Below are positions 28,466-37,387 of a stretch of DNA of 64,000 nucleotides, in pieces (within the stretch, counting starts at the first letter, position 1; each line of letters begins with the position of its first letter). Origin of the DNA: Lactobacillus sp. MRS-253-APC-2B (GTDB taxonomy: Bacteria; Bacillota; Bacilli; Lactobacillales; Lactobacillaceae); assembly GCF_012843675.1 (NCBI RefSeq), contig NZ_JABAFO010000001.1, forward strand, positions 186,001 through 250,000, written 5' to 3'. The notes under the pieces are model-generated. The model worked only from the letters and a program-made list of their open reading frames with translations, was not told the origin of the DNA and ran no database searches. Position numbers and translations under genes: made by a program.

Positions 28466-29482
28466 TTATTCCATTTCAGATGTGGCCTTTCGACTCATCA
28501 GATTGGTAATCGCCGTTTCAATGTCTTCTCCTTCATAAAGAACCCGGTAGAGTGCCTCGGTAATCGGCATTTTGACATTGCGTTTTTGGGCCAGTTCATA
28601 GGCTGCCTTGGCCGTGTAGATTCCTTCAATAACCATACCCATGTTGCTGATGACATCCTCTAACTGGCGTCCTTGCCCCAGCTGATAGCCGGCTCGCCAG
28701 TTACGTGAGTTTTTACTGGTAGCCGTTACGACCAGGTCACCAACACCAGAAAGGCCAATAAACGTGAATGGATTAGCACCAAAGGCCACGCCTAAGCGCC
28801 GAATCTCAGCCAGTCCCCGCGTAATCAGAGCTGCCCGTGCATTGTCCTTGTAGCCCAGTCCCTGCAGTGCACCGGCACCGATTGCAATAATGTTTTTTAA
28901 GGCTCCACCAAATTCAGCGCCGATGACGTCATCATTGGTGTAAACCCGGAAGAAGTTGTTGGAGAACAGTTTTTGAACGCGCTCAGCTGCCGCCAGGTTG
29001 GCACAGGCGGCCGTAACCGCCGTCATATCTTGGATAGCAACGTCTTCGGCATGGCTTGGGCCGGAAAGCACGACAATGTCTTGACGATGGTTTTCATCAA
29101 TTTCTTCGGCCAGCATTTGAGAAGGACGCTTGTAGGTTTCCTGTTCCAGACCCTTAGTGGCGTGAATCAAAAGTGGCTTTTGGTTCAGCTTAACCAGAAT
29201 CTGATTCAGGTTACCGGCAACTTCGCGCAAGCCCTTGGTTGGAATGACCATCAAAATATATTCGGCACCCCGCACAGCTTCTTCCATGTCATCAGTCGCC
29301 TTTAGATCTGGGGAGTACTTAAAGTCCTTCATGTATTGAGGATTGATGTGCCAGCGATTCATCGTAACCACCTGTTCGGAGTCACGTGACCAAAGCATTA
29401 CTTCTTGATTGTTGCCAACCAAAAGATTAGCTAAGACACTGCCCCATGATCCGGCACCTAAAACAGCAATTTTGTTACTCAT
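28466..29482 (-). CDS. gpsA: NAD(P)-dependent glycerol-3-phosphate dehydrogenase
   Basis: A 338-residue enzyme reducing DHAP to sn-glycerol-3-phosphate for phospholipids. The Rossmann loop is LGAGSWGS (8-15); the substrate motif GAALKNIIAIGAG reads GGALKNIIAIGAGALQGLG (about 195-213, with the catalytic Lys). The ATG at 29482 overlaps the end of lgt by 8 nt, and its SD (AAAGGAG) lies inside the last lgt codons. It is the terminal gene of hprK-lgt-gpsA, with galU next. Confidence 0.97.
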   Translation of the reverse strand: MSNKIAVLGAGSWGSVLANLLVGNNQEVMLWSRDSEQVVTMNRWHINPQYMKDFKYSPDLKATDDMEEAVRGAEYILMVIPTKGLREVAGNLNQILVKLNQKPLLIHATKGLEQETYKRPSQMLAEEIDENHRQDIVVLSGPSHAEDVAIQDMTAVTAACANLAAAERVQKLFSNNFFRVYTNDDVIGAEFGGALKNIIAIGAGALQGLGYKDNARAALITRGLAEIRRLGVAFGANPFTFIGLSGVGDLVVTATSKNSRNWRAGYQLGQGRQLEDVISNMGMVIEGIYTAKAAYELAQKRNVKMPITEALYRVLYEGEDIETAITNLMSRKATSEME

Positions 29483-30308
29483 ATTTTTCTCCTTTCAACG
29501 ATGCGGCATACCATGGTAATTGTTTTGAATGACGCCGCGTGATCCAAATTATTAGTGCACCAATAAAGAAGACGGCAGATAAGACTTGCGAGATGCGCAA
29601 GGGGCCGATCATCAGGCTGTCCGTGCGCATTCCTTCAATAAAGAATCTGCCAAATGCATACCACATAACGTAGGTCAAAAAGATTTCACCCTGCTTAAAC
29701 AAATGTGGGCGATGGCGCAGGCTCACCAATAGCAAAAAGCCTGTCAGATCCCACAATGATTCGTATAGAAAAGTCGGCACGTGATAATGACCGCCAATAT
29801 ACATTTGATTAATGATAAAAGCAGGTAGGTGCTGAGCCTTTAAGGCAACCAGCGTCGTGATTTTCCCAAAGGCTTCTTGGTTGAAAAAGTTTCCCCAGCG
29901 TCCCATCGCCTGAGCCATAATCACGGTTGGCGCAATGACGTCCAGCATCGTCCAAGTCGATATTCTTCTCGCCCGGCAAAAAAGCCACAGGGTCAAAAAG
30001 CCACCCAGAATCGCGCCATAAATAGCGATCCCACCATCCCAGACTGCAATGATCTCACCAGGAAAACGAGAGTAATACGACCACTGAAACGCCACGTAAT
30101 AAATGCGAGCACAGATTACAGCAATTGGCAGCGCCCATAAAAGATAGTCGTAAAAGTAATCCTCATCGAGTCCCTTGCGCTGGCCCTCACGAATCGAAAG
30201 CCACAGTGCCAAAACGACACCAGTTGCAATAATGATACCATACCAGTGAACCTTGATTGCCCCCAGGCGAAAGGCAATCGGATCCAAACTCAAGAGTGTA
30301 TCAGTCAT
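29475..30308 (-). CDS. lgt: Prolipoprotein diacylglyceryl transferase
   Basis: A 277-residue membrane enzyme that transfers diacylglycerol to the lipobox cysteine of exported lipoproteins. It shows about seven hydrophobic spans, the Lgt signature AMGRWGNFFNQEAFG (about 143-157), and conserved His/Tyr in the first spans (IKVHWYGIIIATG). The ATG at 30308 overlaps the hprK stop by 8 nt, and its stop overlaps gpsA by 8 nt, so the three are translationally coupled. Confidence 0.96.
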   Translation of the reverse strand: MTDTLLSLDPIAFRLGAIKVHWYGIIIATGVVLALWLSIREGQRKGLDEDYFYDYLLWALPIAVICARIYYVAFQWSYYSRFPGEIIAVWDGGIAIYGAILGGFLTLWLFCRARRISTWTMLDVIAPTVIMAQAMGRWGNFFNQEAFGKITTLVALKAQHLPAFIINQMYIGGHYHVPTFLYESLWDLTGFLLLVSLRHRPHLFKQGEIFLTYVMWYAFGRFFIEGMRTDSLMIGPLRISQVLSAVFFIGALIIWITRRHSKQLPWYAASLKGEKYE

Positions 30309-31275
30309 GCTCTTGACCCTGTTTTTGTTCCTTTGCCTGTGTGTCGTGAACCGAATTTTGTTGAATCAGCCGGTTTAAGTTGTCATCAAAAGTCTTGGTG
30401 GCATCGTATCCCATCGTTTCAGCACGATAGTTCATCGCTGCTGATTCAATAATAATAGCCAAGTTACGACCGGTTTTGACCGGAATTGATACCTTAGGAA
30501 TGATAACGCCTTGAATCGTCTGGGTGTCACCACGGTCGCCAAGCCTGTCAAACTGTGCATCGGGCGTCCATGTTTCCAGGTGTACGATGAAGTTGATGAT
30601 GTCGCTTTCCATAATGGCCCCGGCACCATACAGGTTCATCACATCAATAATCCCGATGCCCCGAATTTCCATTAAGTGATCAAGAATTGCCGGTGCTGAG
30701 CCAACCAGCGTCTGTTCGTCTCTGGCGTAAACCTCAACACGATCATCGGCAACCAGCCGATGACCACGCCGAACCAGCTCCAGCGCCGTTTCTGATTTAC
30801 CGACCCCTGAGTCACCGGTAATCAGAACCCCAATTCCGTTGATGTCAACCAAAACCCCGTGCAGTGACTGCCGTTTGGCCAGACAGCCAACCAAATATGA
30901 GGTCATGTTGCTTAGAATTCGCGAAGAGGTCAGATGCGTACCCAAAATTGGAATATGAGCCTCTTCGGCAGCTTTTGACAGTTCTACTGGAATTGGCAGA
31001 TCCGTTGAGATAACGAAGCATGGCGTCTGTGGCATGCACATCTTGGTCATATATTCCGTTCGGTGCTCTTGAGTCATGTCCTTGGCAAAAGAGGTTTCCG
31101 TAATTCCCAAGAGCTGAATTCGCTCAGCTGGATAATGAGTAAAGTAGCCGGCAAATTCCAATGCTGGCCGACAGATGTCACTGGTGACGATTGGCCGCTG
31201 CAGATAGTCTTCACCCTGCAGCACTTTGAGTCGGACGTTTTTGACCAACTCTTCAACAGTTACGCTTTCTGGCAT
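30301..31275 (-). CDS. hprK: HPr kinase/phosphorylase
   Basis: A 324-residue bifunctional enzyme that phosphorylates HPr at Ser46 in response to glycolytic intermediates. HPr(Ser-P) with CcpA then acts at cre sites (one is at 36688). P-loop GDSGVGKS (154-161), the HPrK signature EIRGIGIIDVMNLYGAGAI (about 204-222) and the K3-loop region are intact. ATG at 31275. It is followed by lgt and gpsA, the usual Firmicute order, and preceded by two small membrane genes on the same strand. Confidence 0.97.
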   Translation of the reverse strand: MPESVTVEELVKNVRLKVLQGEDYLQRPIVTSDICRPALEFAGYFTHYPAERIQLLGITETSFAKDMTQEHRTEYMTKMCMPQTPCFVISTDLPIPVELSKAAEEAHIPILGTHLTSSRILSNMTSYLVGCLAKRQSLHGVLVDINGIGVLITGDSGVGKSETALELVRRGHRLVADDRVEVYARDEQTLVGSAPAILDHLMEIRGIGIIDVMNLYGAGAIMESDIINFIVHLETWTPDAQFDRLGDRGDTQTIQGVIIPKVSIPVKTGRNLAIIIESAAMNYRAETMGYDATKTFDDNLNRLIQQNSVHDTQAKEQKQGQEHD

Positions 31276-31295
31276 TTTTATTCACTTCCTGATAA

Positions 31296-31649
31296 TTAGC
31301 TTTCAAAGTGATTGGCAATAATCGTATTGCATACTGACATAATTAAGGCAATCAGCATGGCTGACCACAGCGATGAAAAGTAAAATGCGCTTTTACCAAC
31401 TACGCTCGAGGTCATAATCAACATCAAGCCATTGATTACAATGCTGAAAAGTCCTAGCGTCAAGACGTTGATTGGCAAGGAGATCAGCATCAAAAAGGGT
31501 TTTACCAAAGCATTCAGAACTGCTAGCACCAGGCTGGCCAGCAAAGCTGCACCAACGCTGGAGACATAAAACATTCCGGTCTGAGCAAATATGCCCGCTA
31601 AGGCGATAAATAAAACGGCATCAATCAAAATGCTCTTAAAAAAGCCCAT
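31296..31649 (-). CDS. Small membrane protein, YvlD / phage-holin-superfamily-IV type
   Basis: A 117-residue protein made almost wholly of four membrane spans (about 7-24, 30-48, 58-80, 88-108), with the family-like VLAVLNALVKPFLMLISLP. The holin name is historical; here it is a chromosomal gene next to pspC, as in the B. subtilis yvl genes, and is more likely tied to envelope stress. Its ATG shares one base with the upstream stop (31649), and hprK follows after 20 nt. Confidence 0.8.
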   Translation of the reverse strand: MGFFKSILIDAVLFIALAGIFAQTGMFYVSSVGAALLASLVLAVLNALVKPFLMLISLPINVLTLGLFSIVINGLMLIMTSSVVGKSAFYFSSLWSAMLIALIMSVCNTIIANHFES

Positions 31650-31984
31650 TAATCTTTCCTTCCTGATTTAACATCATGCTCTTCGACGTTATGCAATACT
31701 CGTCGTGATTCTTTTGGCTCCGGTTCGCCTTTTTTGGTATGGCTCAGCCAGTCAAAAAAATTGAAAGGTTGTGGGTCTGCTGGAATGATGATTGCCATCA
31801 GCAGATAGATCAAAACCCCTGGGACGATCGAAGTCAAAATCGTCAGCACCGCATAGCCGATTCGCAGCCATTTAGGATCGATCTTAAAATAACGACCCAA
31901 GCCGCCAAACACACCGGCAATATAACGATCGCTTGCTGATCGAGTCAGGCGACGATTTGGTTTATAACGCTGTTCTCTGGTCAA
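31649..31984 (-). CDS. PspC-domain protein
   Basis: A 111-residue protein with an N-terminal basic segment, the PspC core (SASDRYIAGVFGGLGRYFKI, then WLRIGYAVLTILTSIVPGVLIYLLMAIIIP, about 47-70) and a charged cytosolic tail. PspC proteins sense envelope stress; in lactobacilli their partner genes vary. The start is TTG at 31984 after GGAAGGG. First gene of the unit leading through the YvlD-like gene to hprK-lgt-gpsA, with a promoter at 32009-32037. Confidence 0.85.
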   Translation of the reverse strand: MTREQRYKPNRRLTRSASDRYIAGVFGGLGRYFKIDPKWLRIGYAVLTILTSIVPGVLIYLLMAIIIPADPQPFNFFDWLSHTKKGEPEPKESRRVLHNVEEHDVKSGRKD

Positions 31985-32008
31985 GATTTTCCCTTCCTTT
32001 CCTTATCT

Positions 32009-32037
32009 ATCTTACTTTGTTTTCGCTTTCATCACAA
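32009..32037 (-). promoter_or_regulatory. Promoter of pspC-yvlD-hprK-lgt-gpsA
   Basis: Minus strand TTGTGA, 17 nt, TAAGAT, about 25 nt before the pspC start. Confidence 0.65.
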
Positions 32038-32043
32038 TCTGCT

Positions 32044-33160
32044 TTAACGTGGATTTTTCTTGCTGAGCCGCCATTGCAGATAGGCATTGATAAATGGGTC
32101 CAAATCGCCATCCATTACGCCCTGCACGTCATGGGTCTCATAGCCGCTGCGATTATCTTTGACCATCGTGTATGGTTGGAAGACATATGAACGAATCTGT
32201 GAGCCCCAGCCAATATCCAGCTGTACTCCTTCGATCTCAGCACGCTGCTTGGCCTGTTTTTCTTCTTCCAGTTCATAGAGCTTGGATTTCAGCATACTCA
32301 TCGCCGTCTGACGGTTCTGCAGCTGTGAACGCTCAGCCTGCGAAGCCACCACGATCCCAGTTGGCAAGTGAGTGATCCGGACGGCCGATTCGGTCTTATT
32401 GATATGCTGACCACCGGCACCTGATGAACGGAAGGTATCAACGCGCAGATCAGATGGATCGATGTCGATTTGAACACTGTCATCAAGTTCAGGCATGACG
32501 TCAACACTGGCAAATGACGTATGACGGCGCTTGGCTGCGTCAAATGGCGAGATTCTAACCAGACGATGAACGCCTTTTTCACTGCGCAGCATGCCATAGG
32601 CGTTGCGGCCCTTAATCAATAGACTGACACTCTTGATACCGGCTTCTTCACCAGCTTCATAGTTGGCCGTCTCCACGACAAAGCCATGCCGCTCTGCCCA
32701 ACGGACATACATGCGCAAAAGCATTGCCCCCCAGTCTTGAGCTTCGGTACCGCCAGCACCAGGATGAATTTCTAAAATTGCGTTTTTGTCATCGTATGGG
32801 CCATCCAAAAGCTGCGTCAGTCGATATTCACGCAGTTCTTTTTGCGTGGCCTCATAGTCATGGTCAAACGCTTCTTTAAGCTCATCATCGGGCTCAACGC
32901 TTAACAGTTCAATCGTCGTCTGCAGGTTCTCAAGCTGTTCTTTTAGATGCACGTAGGTGTCGCGTTTGGCCTTTAAGTCATTGTTTTCATTGATGACTTT
33001 TTGAGCAGTCTCATTGTCGTTCCAAAAATCAGGAGCGGTCATTTGATGCTCGTTTTCAGCGATACGCTCATTTAATGCATCCAGGTCAAAGAGACCTCCC
33101 GAAGCGTGCAACCTCAGCCTGCATTGCTTCTAAATTCTTTTTGGCTTCACTTAGTTCCAA
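32044..33160 (-). CDS. prfB: Peptide chain release factor 2, expressed by programmed +1 frameshift
   Basis: RF2 of 371 residues encoded in two frames. Frame 0 starts at a TTG (33160, with GGAAGAG upstream) and runs MELSEAKKNLEAMQAEVARF, then GRSL, to a TGA at 33088-33086. The site is CTT-TGA-C, with an SD-like GGGAGG just upstream, the classic RF2 autoregulatory slip. After the shift the second frame continues DLDALNERIAENEHQ to 32044 and contains the GGQ peptidyl-hydrolysis motif (SGAGGQHINKT). RF2 reads UGA and UAA. Low RF2 raises shifting at its own UGA. Confidence 0.96.
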
Positions 33161-33188
33161 AGTGACTCTTCCTTTCAATAATCAAAAA

Positions 33189-33226
33189 TACGGCAGCGGT
33201 ACCGTGCTTGGCGCCTTGCTGCCGTA
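33189..33226 (-). terminator. Terminator between secA and prfB
   Basis: Minus strand TACGGCAGC / GCTGCCGTA, 20-nt loop, then TTTTT, 12 nt beyond the secA stop. Confidence 0.8.
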
Positions 33227-33237
33227 CCTGTTTGGTT

Positions 33238-35604
33238 TTATCGTTCAACGTTGTGTCTGATTTCCGACTTCATGAAAAGACGCGTTGTTTCATATTCAAT
33301 ATCGGCAATCATCTGTTCAAACATATGGTAGCCAGCCGTCTGATACTCAACCAATGGATTAAGCTGACCATAGCCACGCAGGCCAACTGACTGCCGGAAC
33401 TGATCCATCACATCGATATGATCGGTCCAGTGAGAGTCCACGACCCGCAGGATAACAACCTTTTCAAACTCAAGCATCTGTGCTGGATCATAAAGCTGGC
33501 GCTGCTTGTCTTTATAGACGCCATTGGCCAGACTCATCAAATGTTTGGTAATCTCTTCTTGAGACTTTCCTTCAAGATCCTTGATACTGATCTGCTCTGG
33601 CTTGACCAGCGTTTCAACGGCAAAGTCAACAATCTCTTGGAGTTTCCAGTCCTTTTGATCACCCAGCGTGTGCTGATCAACCTCACGTTGAATCGTACGT
33701 TCAACCATTGGCATCAAAACCCACTTTAAGGACTTCTCTTCAGTAATAACCTGCTGACGCTCCTTGTAGATGATCTCACGCTGCTCACGCATTACATCGT
33801 CATATTGAAGCACGTTTTTACGCGAGTCGTAGTTGTTCCCTTCAACCCGCTTTTGAGCTGATTCAACCTGACGCGTTAAAAAGCGGCTCTTGATGACGGC
33901 ATCCTCATCTTCAACCTTCATCCGTTCCAAGAAGGCCTTGATGCGATCGCCACCAAAACGACGCATCAGATCATCCTCCAGTGACAGATAGAACTGCGAA
34001 ATCCCAGGATCACCCTGACGACCAGAACGGCCTCGCAGCTGGTTGTCGATTCGGCGACTTTCATGACGTTCAGTCCCAATTACCGCCAAGCCGCCCAACT
34101 CACGCACACCGGGTCCCAGCTTGATGTCAGTACCACGACCAGCCATGTTGGTAGCAATCGTAACGGCACCAACTTGTCCGGCATTCTTGATGATGTCGGC
34201 TTCTTTGGCATGGTTCTTAGCGTTTAAGACAACGTGCGGAATATGCTCTTTGTCCAGCATTTCAGACAGGTATTCTGACGTTTCAACAGCCACCGTACCA
34301 ACCAAAACGGGCTGGCCCTTTTCGTGTAATGCCTTAATCCGCTTGACGACGGCCTTAAACTTGCTTTCCAAAGTTGGGTAGAGCAGGTCTGGCTCGTCAA
34401 TCCGGGCTACGGGACGGTTGGTTGGAATCGAGATGGTTTCCATGTTGTAGATCTCACGGAACTCTTCTTGTTCGGTCTTGGCCGTTCCCGTCATCCCGGC
34501 AAGTTTTTTGTACATCCGGAACAGGTTTTGGTAGGTGATGTTGGCCATCGTCTTGTTTTCTTCTTGAATCGGCACGTGCTCTTTGGCTTCAATTGCCTGA
34601 TGCAGACCATCTGAAAAGCGCCGACCCTGCATGATCCGTCCAGTAAATGAATCCACGATCAAGACTTCTTTATCCTTTGAAACCACGTAGTCCTTATCAC
34701 GCAACATGATGTAGTTGGCCCGCAGCGCTTGATCCAGGTGGTGCGTCAAAGCCGTGTTCTCTGGGTTGTAAAGGTTATCCAGATTAAAGTACTTATCAGC
34801 TTTTTTGATTCCTTCATCAGTCAGCGAAACCGTCTTGGATTCCAAATCAATCTTGTAGTCGACGTCTTTTTTCAGTTTCTTGACGAAGCGGTCGGTCTGT
34901 TGATAAAGCTTTGACGTTCCCGTACCCGGTCCTGAGATAATCAATGGCGTCCGTGCCTCATCAATCAAGATTGAGTCAACCTCATCGACAATGGCAAAAT
35001 TCAAGCCACGCTGAACCTGATCTTCTTTGTAGACAGCCATATTGTCACGCAAGTAGTCAAAACCAATCTCGCTGTTGGTTGAATACATGATGTCGCACTG
35101 GTAGGCCTTACGCTTTTCGTCAGGATCCATCTCAGAGTTGTTGACCCCAACCGAGCAGCCAAGCCAATTGTACAGCTGTCCCATTTCCGTTGCGTCACGC
35201 TTGGAAAGATATTCATTAACGGTAATAACGTGTACACCTTCACCAGAAATCGCATTAAGGTAGACCGGCATTGTGGCCGTCAGCGTCTTACCTTCACCAG
35301 TTTTCATTTCTGCGATGTTACCTTCGTGAAGAACGATGCCCCCCATGATCTGGACGTGGAAGGGATACAGTCCCAAAACCCGCTTAGCTGCCTCACGAGC
35401 AACGGCAAAGGCTTCTGGCAGCATATCGTCAAGCGACTCGCCTTTTTGGTAGCGCTGCCGAAATTCTGGCGTTTTGGCCTGCAGCTGCTCATCAGTCAGC
35501 TTGCTCATTTGATCAGCATAGCTCTCTACCCGATTGGCAATCTTATCAATCCGGCGCAGCTCGCGTCGATCGCTTTCAATCCACTTTTTCAGTATGTTCG
35601 CCAT
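33238..35604 (-). CDS. secA: SecA, preprotein translocase ATPase
   Basis: A 788-residue motor for Sec export. Walker A is MKTGEGKT (100-107), DEAD-like [15 protein letters not shown] follows near 207-221, and the second helicase domain has [11 protein letters not shown] and [10 protein letters not shown]. The C-terminal zinc/SecB-binding tail is absent, normal for lactobacilli. The ATG at 35604 is 13 nt behind GGAGG, slightly long spacing; no closer start is in frame. The upstream 165 nt are AT-rich and hold no clear promoter match. It works with SecYE and the SecG encoded at 0.8-1 kb. Confidence 0.98.
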   Translation of the reverse strand: MANILKKWIESDRRELRRIDKIANRVESYADQMSKLTDEQLQAKTPEFRQRYQKGESLDDMLPEAFAVAREAAKRVLGLYPFHVQIMGGIVLHEGNIAEMKTGEGKTLTATMPVYLNAISGEGVHVITVNEYLSKRDATEMGQLYNWLGCSVGVNNSEMDPDEKRKAYQCDIMYSTNSEIGFDYLRDNMAVYKEDQVQRGLNFAIVDEVDSILIDEARTPLIISGPGTGTSKLYQQTDRFVKKLKKDVDYKIDLESKTVSLTDEGIKKADKYFNLDNLYNPENTALTHHLDQALRANYIMLRDKDYVVSKDKEVLIVDSFTGRIMQGRRFSDGLHQAIEAKEHVPIQEENKTMANITYQNLFRMYKKLAGMTGTAKTEQEEFREIYNMETISIPTNRPVARIDEPDLLYPTLESKFKAVVKRIKALHEKGQPVLVGTVAVETSEYLSEMLDKEHIPHVVLNAKNHAKEADIIKNAGQVGAVTIATNMAGRGTDIKLGPGVRELGGLAVIGTERHESRRIDNQLRGRSGRQGDPGISQFYLSLEDDLMRRFGGDRIKAFLERMKVEDEDAVIKSRFLTRQVESAQKRVEGNNYDSRKNVLQYDDVMREQREIIYKERQQVITEEKSLKWVLMPMVERTIQREVDQHTLGDQKDWKLQEIVDFAVETLVKPEQISIKDLEGKSQEEITKHLMSLANGVYKDKQRQLYDPAQMLEFEKVVILRVVDSHWTDHIDVMDQFRQSVGLRGYGQLNPLVEYQTAGYHMFEQMIADIEYETTRLFMKSEIRHNVER

Positions 35605-35770
35605 TAAGCGTCATTTCCTCCATTACAATGATTCTAAAAAGCTAAATCGCCAAGTGCGGTCTAACCCATTATCATTTTATTTTCATATTTTCCATTTTAA
35701 CATGGAACCAGCGACATGAACACGAAACTGTTCAACGACCCTTAATCAATGCCGGCTTTTTTGTAACTAA

Positions 35771-35800
35771 AAAAGGAATGGCCAAAATTGCCATTCCTTT
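35771..35800 (-). terminator. Terminator after hpf
   Basis: AAAGGAATGGC / GCCATTCCTTT stem with T-run TTTTTTAG on the minus strand, 15 nt beyond the hpf stop. Confidence 0.88.
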
Positions 35801-35815
35801 TCCTTTGATTACGGA

Positions 35816-36358
35816 CTAGTTGATTTCAATCAGACCGTAGCGACCATCCTTACGACGGTATACGACGCTGGTACCATTGGTTTCAGCATCTTCAAAGACA
35901 AAGAAGTCATGTCCCAGCATGTCCATTTGCAAAACTGCCTCTTCTGGGTCCATTGGCTTCAAGGAGATTTGCTTGGTCCGAACGATCTTTAAGTCGTCAC
36001 TGACTGGTTCGTCTTCAACATCAGGTACAAAGTCCATGTTCTTGTAGCCCTTTTCACGGGACTTACGGTTAACCTTGGTCTTGTACTTACGGATTTGACG
36101 TTCCAGTTTATCGGTAACCAGGTCAATGCTACCGTACATGTCGCTAGAGGTTTCTTCCGCCCGCAGCGTCAAGTATGGAAGTGGAATCGTTACTTCAACC
36201 TTGAAAGTCTTGTTAGGGTAGACCTTCAGATTAACGTGCGCGTTTGCTTCAACGTTATCTTCGAAGAACTTTTCCAGCTTGCTGATCCGCTTGATGACGT
36301 AGTCGCGAATCGATTCGGTAACTTCGACGTTTTCACCACGAATATTGAATTTTAGCAT
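35816..36358 (-). CDS. hpf: Ribosome hibernation promoting factor, long form
   Basis: A 180-residue long HPF. The N-terminal S30AE domain (1-100: MLKFNIRGENVEVTESIRDY, SRKSREKGYK) binds the 30S subunit. The C-terminal domain after a linker (about 120-178: VRTKQISLKPMDPEEAVLQM) dimerises ribosomes into 100S particles in resting cells. The ATG at 36358 has only a weak SD (GAGAAG). It has its own strong promoter about 290 nt upstream, with a cre site, and a long structured leader. Catabolite control and leader-based control are likely. Confidence 0.96.
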   Translation of the reverse strand: MLKFNIRGENVEVTESIRDYVIKRISKLEKFFEDNVEANAHVNLKVYPNKTFKVEVTIPLPYLTLRAEETSSDMYGSIDLVTDKLERQIRKYKTKVNRKSREKGYKNMDFVPDVEDEPVSDDLKIVRTKQISLKPMDPEEAVLQMDMLGHDFFVFEDAETNGTSVVYRRKDGRYGLIEIN

Positions 36359-36644
36359 TGCACTTCTCTGTCGCTCAAAAATGACGAGATTTGATTATTT
36401 ACCCACTATGCTTACCGTCACAGATTAATCTGAAAAGACGGCACCCAAGACCACTGCCCTTGCCTCAAGCAGCAGTCTACGGTGATAGCCACAACCGCAA
36501 TTTTTCCAATAAATCAGCTATAAGACTTATTGGGTTGCTATTGCATAGTGCTCGCCAGATCTGCCGACAGAAATTCATCTCCTTCCAGTCCAAGCAAAAA
36601 GCTTGTTCTGATTGATATCAGAAGGACCACTCTTCTCATATCCT
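36359..36644 (-). ncRNA. Long structured 5' leader of hpf (candidate cis-RNA)
   Basis: Between the inferred start (about 36644) and the hpf ATG lie 286 nt with many stems on the minus strand: AGAAG/CTTCT; CAAGC-TTTTT-GCTTG; CCAATAA/TTATTGG nested in ATAGC-AACC / GGTT-GT-GGCTAT; CACC-AGAC-GCTGC / GGCAGT-GGTCT-GGGTG; and AGATTAATCT. There is no coding frame with an SD. Structured RNAs upstream of raiA/hpf genes have been described in Firmicutes; whether this is one of them I cannot test. Confidence 0.55.
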
Positions 36645-36650
36645 GATTCT

Positions 36651-36679
36651 ATTATAGATTACTTTGCCTTAATAGACAA
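36651..36679 (-). promoter_or_regulatory. hpf promoter
   Basis: Minus strand TTGTCT, 17 nt, TATAAT: near-consensus sigma-A promoter, directed at the hpf leader. Confidence 0.85.
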
Positions 36680-36687
36680 ATTCATTT

Positions 36688-36701
36688 TGTAATCGTTTAC
36701 A
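36688..36701. promoter_or_regulatory. CcpA cre site upstream of the hpf promoter
   Basis: TGTAATCGTTTACA (rev. TGTAAACGATTACA) fits the cre consensus TGWAANCGNTNWCA at every position. It ends 8 nt upstream of the -35, a position compatible with activation as well as repression. Confidence 0.8.
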
Positions 36702-36706
36702 GAATT

Positions 36707-37387
36707 TTAACTGACCAAGGTGGCACTCTTGACTTCAAGACAACCGGCCTGATGGCATAAAACCGCTGCATGATATAGTGTCCGGCCGGTCGTATAGACA
36801 TCATCAACCAATAAAACCCGCTGATGAATGATTTTTTGTGGTTGCGTCAGGCGAAAAATCTGTGGCGTTTTTAGACGTTCTTGCCGTGTTTTGGATGATT
36901 GTTTCTGTTTATTATTCGCAATTGTCGTCAAGGCCGTGGTATAGGGCAGTGTCAAAAGAGCCGTTGTCTGATTAAAGCCGCGCGTCTGCCATGTATGCGG
37001 CGCTATCGGAATGGGGACCAATACATCATAGTCAAATTCTTTTAAAAATTGGTTGAATTCAGCCTGAAAAGCCAAGCGCAGTCCATAGTCTCCTTGAAAC
37101 TTATATCTTTTCATATATTCACGCATCATGTCATTATATGCGTAAAGACTTTGATTGGCCAATAGCCAGCCATACTGATGCTGCCATTGTTGACATTCCC
37201 AGCATATCGTTTCCGATGCCAGTAGCTTTCGACCGCATCCTGGACATGGATGAGTACTTTTCCTTAAAACAAGGCGACTTTGACACTTGATACATATTTT
37301 AGGCTGTGGGATTCGACCTGGCAGCAGCAATTGTTTTAGGCTGAGACGCTTTTCAATCGTCGCGCCGCAAAGCAGGCATTTTAGCAA
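36707..37387 (-). CDS. comFC: ComFC-like phosphoribosyltransferase (competence)
   Basis: A 226-residue protein with an N-terminal cysteine-rich zinc region (C4/C7, C32/C35, C48/C51, C62/C65) and a PRTase fold bearing the PRPP loop VLLVDDVYTTGRT (about 190-202). It is needed for DNA uptake in naturally competent relatives; its substrate is not established. Its ATG lies 35 nt inside the 3' end of comFA. The gene itself appears intact, although its partner comFA is frameshifted. A cre site lies just beyond its stop. Confidence 0.9.
   Translation of the reverse strand: MLKCLLCGATIEKRLSLKQLLLPGRIPQPKICIKCQSRLVLRKSTHPCPGCGRKLLASETICWECQQWQHQYGWLLANQSLYAYNDMMREYMKRYKFQGDYGLRLAFQAEFNQFLKEFDYDVLVPIPIAPHTWQTRGFNQTTALLTLPYTTALTTIANNKQKQSSKTRQERLKTPQIFRLTQPQKIIHQRVLLVDDVYTTGRTLYHAAVLCHQAGCLEVKSATLVS

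Noticed and set aside
31296-31649. Phage holin
   Set aside because: The family name is misleading; no phage genes are near and it is tied to pspC and hprK.
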